Assembly (NCBI GenBank): GCA_945878795.1
Contig: CAMDWF010000044.1
Coordinates: 1 to 11,308 of the forward strand
Origin: Synechococcus sp. UW140
GTDB lineage: Bacteria; Cyanobacteriota; Cyanobacteriia; PCC-6307; Cyanobiaceae
Length of the DNA stretch: 11,308 nucleotides
Direction of reading: 5' to 3'
Positions 7,018 to 11,308 of the stretch are shown here, in pieces. A model generated the notes under the pieces. It made no database searches. It had not been told where the DNA came from and saw nothing but the letters and a program-made list of their open reading frames with translations. Positions within the stretch are counted from its first letter, which is position 1, and every line of letters begins with the position of its first letter. The position numbers and the translations under genes are program-made.

Positions 7018-8108
7018 GCTCCTTGGGCCGGTTTAATAGATTCGGTGCTTGAATGGGTCCGTCCCCACGGCCGGCAAGCGGCACTGCGTCGGGGCGCCAG
7101 CCGGGCCAGGTGGTTGGCCTGAAAAGGGCTGAAGTTGTCGTCAGAGGCAAGCAACAGGGTGGGGCGCCCATCCTCAAGCGGAGGGCCAGGAGTGATTGCT
7201 TCCCAATTGTCCGACGACAGGCCGATTGCCTTGAGGTCCCATATCATCAGCGGGCTCAGGGGAGCAGCTTTCGCCCTAGGCGTTATTGGCTTCGGCAAAG
7301 GGTATGAAACAAGCTGGTTGCTCCATTGATCCGGCGCCTGGAATCTTCGTTGCAGCCCGAGCAGGGGTGCCTCAAGGGGGGCCTCGGGCAGGGCCAGTAG
7401 GTCGGTGAGGCCCCAGCCGTCACCCTGGGGAAGTCGCAGCGGCTGCAGTGGTTTGGGGTCGCCGACCCCAGACTCCGTGCTGGTGCCAAGGGGCCACCCC
7501 AACACCCGCACCTGGCCAGGAGGATCCTGGAGCAGGGCGGATTCGGCCGCCATCAGCAGCACCGCTGGCTTGCCCTGGCGCTGCACCAGGGTGAGTGACT
7601 CAGGTCCGCTGTTGGAGGCGAGTCCCTGACCTGGAGCTGGCTGCCACTCGGCAGGCATCGGCATAGCCAGCTCCAGTTCGCCGCTGCGACGATTGAAGCC
7701 CAACAACTGGGGGGGACGCTCGGGACTGCGACGGCCCTCGCTCGCCACCCAGGCCCGCTTTCCCTGCAATACCAGGCCTTCCCCATCCATGCTCTGCGGC
7801 AGGTTGGCGCTTTTGCCACTGCGCAGATGCACCACCCCCAAGGGACGCAACGGTGCCTTGCCGAGCTCGCCCAGCCCGCCCCAGCCGACCAACTGACCCA
7901 GGGGTGCGTCACTCAGCAGCCAGAGCTCATCCCGGTCGGCGCGGTAGGTGGCTGCGGAGAAGCCCCCGGAGGGTTGGCCAGCCCCATCAAGTCGCGGCAG
8001 ACGCACCTCGCCCACCAGTTCCCAACCGGCCGAGAGCGGACATGGCAACAGGGGTGGTGGCGGGGTATGAACAACCATTGCTTGCACAATCCAGTCGAAA
8101 ATTCCCAT
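6993..8108 (-). CDS. Esterase-like activity of phytase family protein
   Basis: The 371-residue product resembles the phytase-like esterase domain family (PF13449-type beta-propeller), whose members are thought to act on phosphoesters or related esters; the substrate here is unknown. Visible family features are LPCPLSAGWELVGEVRLP, GGFSAATYRADRDELWLLSD near the N-terminus, the DGEGLVL segment, SGPESLTL, and the closing DNWEAITPGPPLEDGRPTLLL then SDDNFSPFQANHL. The start at 8108 is chosen because AAGGA lies 3 nt upstream and the choice avoids overlap with pyruvate kinase. The frame is open to an ATG at 8183, which would overlap pyruvate kinase by 32 nt. No clear signal peptide is seen from this start. 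After the usual family end there are about 30 extra residues (APRRSAACRPWG onward), which carry the gene into the facing small membrane protein gene. It lies 43 nt downstream of the pyruvate kinase stop and is probably co-transcribed with it. Confidence 0.8.
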   Translation of the reverse strand: MGIFDWIVQAMVVHTPPPPLLPCPLSAGWELVGEVRLPRLDGAGQPSGGFSAATYRADRDELWLLSDAPLGQLVGWGGLGELGKAPLRPLGVVHLRSGKSANLPQSMDGEGLVLQGKRAWVASEGRRSPERPPQLLGFNRRSGELELAMPMPAEWQPAPGQGLASNSGPESLTLVQRQGKPAVLLMAAESALLQDPPGQVRVLGWPLGTSTESGVGDPKPLQPLRLPQGDGWGLTDLLALPEAPLEAPLLGLQRRFQAPDQWSNQLVSYPLPKPITPRAKAAPLSPLMIWDLKAIGLSSDNWEAITPGPPLEDGRPTLLLASDDNFSPFQANHLARLAPRRSAACRPWGRTHSSTESIKPAQGAQSLSTPR

Positions 8109-8151
8109 GGGTCCTTGCCTTTCGCTGGCATCAAGGAACACCCAGCTCCGA

Positions 8152-9162
8152 TCAAACTTGCTGGCGCTCGGAAGCTGGGCCATTGGTGCGGAAGGCTAAG
8201 CAGGAGAGGAGCTCTTCCCGATGACGGGGGCTCTCCGGCTGGCGGGTATGGAACCTCGCCACGATGGCGCCCAGAGTGCGCACCGTGGCGGTGATGTTGG
8301 GTCCCTTGTTGAGCATCACGGCTTCGGCCCTCGCCGCCATGGCCGCATCGGTGATTTCCGCTCGGGTCGGCATGCCGTGCCGCGCCATCTCTTCAAGGAC
8401 CTGGGTGGCCCAGATGCAGGGAATGTGAGCCGCAGCACAGATCCTCAGGATTTCCTCCTGGATCTCCGCCAATTCCTCCCAGCCGCATTCGATTGCCAGG
8501 TCTCCCCGCGCGATCATCACGCCCAGGGGCCTGGGATAGTGCATCGCTGTCAGCAGTAGCCCGGGAAGATTGAGAAAAGCTCTTCGTGTTTCAATTTTCA
8601 GTATAACGGCGAGATCCTCCCTGCCCTGGCTCTCGAGTTCCTGCTGCAGAGCTTCGATATCGGCCGCACGGGAGACGAAGGAATAGCTCACTATGTCGGC
8701 ATGGGCTGCCGCGAAGGCCAGATCGGTTAGATCCTTGCTGGTGAGGGCGGGGATCGAAAGGCTGCTGTCTGGGAAGTTGATCCCCTTGTCGGCCAGTAGT
8801 CGGTAGTCCTTCGGCCTTGCCTCGGTGATCTCCACCTCCACGGCCCCGACACAGACCTGGCGAATCAGCCCGGCGATCCTGCCTTCATCAAACAACACCC
8901 GCTCCCCCACCTTCAAATCAGCAAGCACCTCGGGCATGGTGCAGGGGATGGCCGTCCTGTTCACCCCCTCTTGTTGCCCCGGGGCGCTGGAGCCAAGCCA
9001 CAATCTGTCGCCGCGCCGCAGCAGCACTTCCCCTTCCAGGGCTGGAAGATCGCCAACGACAATTTTGCCAGGGCCCCCTTCCTGAAGGAACTCCAATCCA
9101 GAGGTGAAATGGCAGCGTTGATTGCAGCTGAGCAGCAGCCCCCCTTGAGGGCGATCCACCAC
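8152..9162 (-). CDS. Pyruvate kinase C-terminal catalytic part, downstream of the amber codon
   Basis: This is the rest of the pyruvate kinase frame, from the first possible restart codon after the TAG (GTG, 9162-9160). It carries the second half of the B domain (VGERVLFDEGRIAGLI), then ADKGINFPDSSLSIPALTSKD, the LKIETR, MIARGDLAIE and WATQVLE active-site strands, and the NKGP motif near the end. It lacks the first barrel strands with ARIN and DLAGPK, so alone it should be inactive. No convincing Shine-Dalgarno sequence precedes the GTG, and the coding sequence continues upstream in frame to the TAG. It is best read as part of the interrupted gene rather than an independent one. Confidence 0.6.
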   Translation of the reverse strand: MVDRPQGGLLLSCNQRCHFTSGLEFLQEGGPGKIVVGDLPALEGEVLLRRGDRLWLGSSAPGQQEGVNRTAIPCTMPEVLADLKVGERVLFDEGRIAGLIRQVCVGAVEVEITEARPKDYRLLADKGINFPDSSLSIPALTSKDLTDLAFAAAHADIVSYSFVSRAADIEALQQELESQGREDLAVILKIETRRAFLNLPGLLLTAMHYPRPLGVMIARGDLAIECGWEELAEIQEEILRICAAAHIPCIWATQVLEEMARHGMPTRAEITDAAMAARAEAVMLNKGPNITATVRTLGAIVARFHTRQPESPRHREELLSCLAFRTNGPASERQQV

Positions 9163-9234
9163 GGTGAGTTCCCGCCAGCGGCCTGAAGAGTCTCTGGCCC
9201 GCAGACGATCGCCGATCGTCAGCGATAGCCAGCC

Positions 9235-10044
9235 CTAGTTGCGGATCGGCAGCAGATCCACTTGAACCCCTTCCCGTTGGCGTGCGGGCTGAACATCAGC
9301 CCCTACGGTTGGCACGGCCAAGATCCTGGCGCTCAGCAGCAACTTTCCGTAACGGTTGCGTTCGGGCCTGGCGTCCACCACACCGGGCTGGGCAGGCAGG
9401 GCGCCGATACGGATCTTGGGTCCGGCCAGATCCATCGCGATGAGTACGTCCCTTCCGGCGGCGGCGGATCGCACCTGGACCACCAGTTCTTCCCACACTT
9501 CGGATCCTTCGTGGCCGCAATTGATGCGGGCGATGTCCATGCCCGCCTCAACCAGTTCCGCGACCAGACTCGCTTGCTCAGTGGCGAGGGCAGGCAGGGT
9601 GACCATGATTGCCGCTGTCCTTGTTCCTGAATCCTTTCCGAGCGATCTGCCGAGAAGTCGCTCGCCATGGGCCTGCATGAGGGCCTGGGCTTCAATGCTT
9701 GTTGGTGCCGCCGAATGTCTCGGCGGTGCCGCTGGCAGGCCTTCGAGTTTCTGGAGCACCCTGATAACGGTGGAGAGGCTGGCATGCAGATGGCCATCAA
9801 AGCCACCCAGGGAACAAAGGCCGGCTTCTCGCATCGCCAACTGCAGCCCGGGATGGTTGTTGCGGTGGAAGGCGATGAAGTGCAGCAGATTGGTGGCACT
9901 GGCCTGGAAGTGCGGAGAAATTGCCGCGAGCGTGGCCTGCTCCTCGATTTCGATACGCTCCATGGCGACGCGCAGCGCTTTGAGCTCGTCCAAAAGACGT
10001 CGATCGCGCACCGCAGGATCCGTGGCTGGGGCAACTACTGGCAA
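9235..10044 (-). CDS. Pyruvate kinase N-terminal part, ends at the amber codon
   Basis: This is the 269-residue product made if the TAG is obeyed. Residues 1-110 are a mostly helical extension (LLDELKALRVAMERIE, then SATNLLHFIAFHRNN, then GLCSLGGFDGHLHASL) seen before the catalytic barrel in an alternative group of bacterial pyruvate kinases. The barrel begins at about residue 144 (AAIMVTLPALATEQ) and breaks off inside the B domain. Translation would start at a TTG (10044-10042) with GGAG 8 nt upstream. The only nearby ATG (10058) is out of frame and closes after seven codons. Without Lys483, Asp515 and Thr547 the fragment cannot be an active kinase. Its sequence quality gives no other sign of decay. 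Confidence 0.6.
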   Translation of the reverse strand: MPVVAPATDPAVRDRRLLDELKALRVAMERIEIEEQATLAAISPHFQASATNLLHFIAFHRNNHPGLQLAMREAGLCSLGGFDGHLHASLSTVIRVLQKLEGLPAAPPRHSAAPTSIEAQALMQAHGERLLGRSLGKDSGTRTAAIMVTLPALATEQASLVAELVEAGMDIARINCGHEGSEVWEELVVQVRSAAAGRDVLIAMDLAGPKIRIGALPAQPGVVDARPERNRYGKLLLSARILAVPTVGADVQPARQREGVQVDLLPIRN

Positions 10045-10457
10045 GCTCGGGACTCCATTAGATCAAAGGCCTACTCTTTTGTTAGGAGGGGCAGGCGGCA
10101 TAACAGTTGAGAAACCCGTGGGTATACTCTAAAATTTTAGCCAGAAATCAATAGGGGACAACTGATTATATCCATAGCGCCATGAGAACACGTTCTTGTT
10201 TGGCTGGTTAAGGGTGCAGTACTCAACAAGGGTAGCGGCCAACCTGGCTGAGTACCTGCCCGGCAGGTTAACCGGGCCAAGTATCGGACCAATCGTTGTG
10301 AAGTGAATCATGCTGCCGATTTCCATCACGCAAATTGGTACAATTGCCAAGGGCAGGGATGGTCGGGTCTCGGGGAAGGGGATCTTCACCCTGCGAATGA
10401 TGTGGCGGCTGCAGGCAGGTGTGACTACCGGCCGACACCGTCTGCTGGAGTCTGGGT
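10045..10457. other. 413-base gap without a convincing gene; several inverted repeats
   Basis: No open frame here resembles a known protein. A minus-strand frame (10461-10129) is open but reads poorly and overlaps the TerB-like gene end. Directly visible structures are a 12-bp palindrome CTAAAATTTTAG (10129-10140), a 15-nt interrupted palindrome ACCTGCC-C-GGCAGGT (10254-10268), GTACTCA/TGAGTAC (10219-10225 with 10249-10255), and GCCCGG/CCGGGC (10258-10263 with 10272-10277). It probably holds the promoter and a leader for the pyruvate kinase transcript. A minus-strand TATACC at 10126-10121 could be a -10 box, but no good -35 is seen. Confidence 0.5.
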
Positions 10458-10874
10458 TCAACCCGCCGGTTCAGTTACGAAGTCGCGGTTCAGCAGTTCG
10501 CAAACCTCACGGATCTGCGCGGCACGCGCCGTGGTGAACTGCAACTGCTGGGCCAGGACAGCCAAGAATTGTTGCTCCTGAGGAACGACAATCCGATCGC
10601 AGTGGATCAGCTGGCAGGCCAAGGCGAATGCCAACTCCTGCTGCTCCTGGCTGAGCAGTGGGGCTGCACTGGCGATCAGCCCTTGCCATGACTCCTCCTG
10701 AAAACGCTTGAGCAGACCGGAAATCAACAACGCGAAGGCGTATGGCTCCATCTGCTTGTAGGCCGTACGGCCCAGCAACAGCTCCCGAATCAGCCGGGCT
10801 TCGTCCTTGCCGAAGGTCTGGTCACAGCAAACCGCCGCCAGAGGAATGGCGGCAAAGGCTTCATGGGTTGTCAT
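10458..10874 (-). CDS. TerB-like (tellurite resistance TerB fold) protein
   Basis: The 138-residue product is an all-helical protein of the TerB/DUF533-like type. It shows an N-terminal ATG then AAVCCDQTFGKDEARLIRELL, a middle helix pair (YAFALLISGLLKRF, SWQGLIASAAPLL), and the typical acidic pattern near the end (ELAFALACQLIHCDRIV then EQQFLAVLAQQL). The family is widespread in cyanobacteria. Its cellular role is not settled, and tellurite resistance should not be assumed. There is no signal peptide or membrane segment, so it is likely cytoplasmic. It is the first of the three minus-strand genes but is separated from pyruvate kinase by 413 nt, so a shared operon is doubtful. No Shine-Dalgarno sequence is seen before the ATG at 10874. 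Confidence 0.75.
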   Translation of the reverse strand: MTTHEAFAAIPLAAVCCDQTFGKDEARLIRELLLGRTAYKQMEPYAFALLISGLLKRFQEESWQGLIASAAPLLSQEQQELAFALACQLIHCDRIVVPQEQQFLAVLAQQLQFTTARAAQIREVCELLNRDFVTEPAG

Positions 10875-11132
10875 GGGGCTGCTGATGGCGGTGGCGGTGA
10901 ACGCCCTTATTCAAGCGTCTTCCAGTCTCTGAGAAAGTAGTCAAGGCTTGGTCAAGCTCAGGGCTCTCCAATGCGGTCCCCCGTGATGATGGCTCCAAGG
11001 TAGAACGGAAAAGTCCCCTTGAGAAGCAGGGACCCGCCCAGCACCCAGGCGCCAGCCGAAGTGGAACAGGAGAAGTACAACCTGCAGGATTGTCTGAACC
11101 ACTGGAAACAGCGCCAGGATTCATGCGGACCC

Positions 11133-11197
11133 GAAGGGGCTGTGTTCGGAGACTTAGGTCGACTTGATTAGGTAGCAAGCTCCGCGACCGCCCCTTC
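11133..11197 (+). other. Nested inverted repeats, possible structured RNA or IS end
   Basis: GAAGGGGC (11133-11140) pairs with GCCCCTTC (11190-11197), and inside it CGGAG (11147-11151) pairs with CTCCG (11180-11184). This gives a two-stage stem around about 28 unpaired bases. The sequence from 11136, GGGGCTGTGTTCGGAG, also has the general look of an IS1595-type terminal inverted repeat 98 bp before the transposase ATG. The right end lies outside the window, so the two readings cannot be separated here. Confidence 0.4.
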
Positions 11198-11205
11198 AGG
11201 CTAGA

Positions 11206-11223
11206 TTGGTACACACGTACCAA
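11206..11223. promoter_or_regulatory. Interrupted palindrome just before the transposase start
   Basis: TTGGTAC-ACAC-GTACCAA consists of two perfect 7-bp arms with a 4-bp centre and ends 10 nt before the transposase ATG. It could be an operator, or an mRNA hairpin that masks the start region and keeps transposase expression low. The arms are seen directly; the role is inferred. Confidence 0.4.
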
Positions 11224-11233
11224 GACCGATTCC

Positions 11234-11308
11234 ATGCCAATGAACCGGATCCAGTTCCAGCCTGGAATGTCATTGTCGCAGTTCCTTGAGCTGTACGGAA
11301 CCGAGGCG
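11234..11308 (+). CDS. IS1595-family transposase, N-terminus only (3' partial)
   Basis: The frame runs from the ATG at 11234 to the window edge, giving 25 residues that begin MPMNRIQFQPGMSLSQFLEL and go on to YGTEA. This opening, with IQFQPG, the FLELYGTE segment, and an expected zinc-finger Cys pair soon after, is characteristic of IS1595-family (DDE-type) transposases. These move the element by cut-and-paste and usually leave 8-bp target duplications. The catalytic domain lies beyond the window, so intactness cannot be judged. The second ATG (11240) could also be used. No purine-rich ribosome binding site is obvious. Confidence 0.8.
   Translation, partial: MPMNRIQFQPGMSLSQFLELYGTEA

Larger units (their letters stand above)
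8152..10044 (-). pseudogene. pyk: Pyruvate kinase interrupted by an in-frame TAG
   Basis: Read through one TAG at codon 270 (9237-9235), this is a single continuous frame of 630 codons encoding a pyruvate kinase, which converts phosphoenolpyruvate and ADP to pyruvate and ATP. The two open halves are in the same frame, and the 24 codons after the TAG read GWLSLTIGDRLRARDSSGRW and on to ELTV, ordinary B-domain sequence, so no indel is needed. Catalytic positions are kept on both sides: Arg173/Asn175 (ARINCGHE), DLAGPKIR at 205-212, Lys483/Glu485 (LKIETR), Asp515 (MIARGDLAIE) and Thr547 (WATQVLE). The protein belongs to a non-canonical subgroup with an N-terminal helical region of about 140 residues and no C-terminal allosteric domain. 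It could be a recent nonsense mutant, a sequencing or assembly error, or much less likely a readthrough gene. Confidence 0.85.
10875..11233. other. 359-base region upstream of the transposase, no clear gene
   Basis: No recognisable protein is encoded. Both strands have long stop-free frames (plus 10901-11164, minus 11235-10861), but the plus frame has no usable start and neither translation resembles a family I know. The distal part carries nested inverted repeats and a possible insertion-sequence end, listed separately. The stretch nearest 10874 should hold the promoter of the TerB-like gene, but no hexamers could be assigned. Confidence 0.4.
11136..11308 (+). mobile_element. Left end of a probable IS1595-family insertion sequence
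   Basis: The element is called from its transposase N-terminus. Its left boundary is tentatively set at the GGGGCTG at 11136, which resembles IS1595-type terminal repeats and lies a typical distance before the transposase start. The flanking eight bases (11128-11135, GACCCGAA) would be the target duplication if this boundary is right. The right end is outside the window, so the boundary is uncertain; the presence of the element is much less so. Confidence 0.5.

Noticed and set aside
9235..9235. Frameshift as the cause of the split pyruvate kinase
   Set aside because: The two halves are in the same frame and the intervening codons translate to normal domain sequence, so a nonsense change explains the split without an indel.
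9356..10132. 258-codon plus-strand open frame over the pyruvate kinase N-terminal half
   Set aside because: It is antisense to recognisable pyruvate kinase motifs, and the translation has the low-complexity Arg/Ser/Ala look of a shadow frame.
10129..10461. 110-codon minus-strand frame ending YGYNQLSPIDFWLKF, faintly like an IS3 transposase C-terminus
   Set aside because: Only the LSP-x-x-F ending resembles IS3 proteins. The rest does not, there are no inverted repeats of an IS3 element, and it overlaps the TerB-like gene end.
10450..10470. GGGTTCAACCC resembling a tRNA T-arm
   Set aside because: The flanks do not form a 5-bp T stem with a 7-nt loop, and no acceptor, D or anticodon arm can be built.

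Overview
The window looks like chromosomal DNA from a GC-rich unicellular cyanobacterium of the Synechococcus/Cyanobium type. This is inferred from the mix of families and the style of the small conserved proteins; no rRNA or other marker is present. Nothing here is a clearly new multi-gene system. The most notable item is a pyruvate kinase gene that is intact apart from one in-frame amber codon.

Layout. Positions 2-1138 (+) hold the 3' part of a GH13 alpha-amylase-type enzyme with a C-terminal CBM20 starch-binding domain. It converges on a minus-strand pair: glgP (glycogen phosphorylase, 4331-1830) and, 72 nt further on, a histidine phosphatase (1757-1164). Together these suggest a glycogen or alpha-glucan breakdown locus. 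A small Cys/His-rich protein (4508-4807, +) diverges from glgP. A good sigma70-type promoter (4850-4878) then leads to a stand-alone cyclic-nucleotide-binding-domain protein (4984-5376). An orphan PstS/SphX-type periplasmic phosphate-binding protein follows (5524-6597), then a small one-helix membrane protein (6754-7017).

From 6993 to 10874 all genes are on the minus strand. In transcription order they are a TerB-like protein (10874-10458), a 413-base gap rich in inverted repeats, the broken pyruvate kinase (10044-8152), and a phytase-like esterase-domain protein (8108-6993). The last of these runs 25 nt into the 3' end of the facing small gene. The window ends with the first 25 codons of an IS1595-type transposase (11234 to the edge), preceded by about 360 bases with nested inverted repeats and no convincing gene.

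Functionally, amylase and GlgP would feed glucose phosphates into central metabolism, and the pyruvate kinase would act at the bottom of glycolysis. The phosphate-binding protein and phytase-like protein point to phosphate acquisition. No CRISPR array, tRNA, rRNA or integrase was seen.
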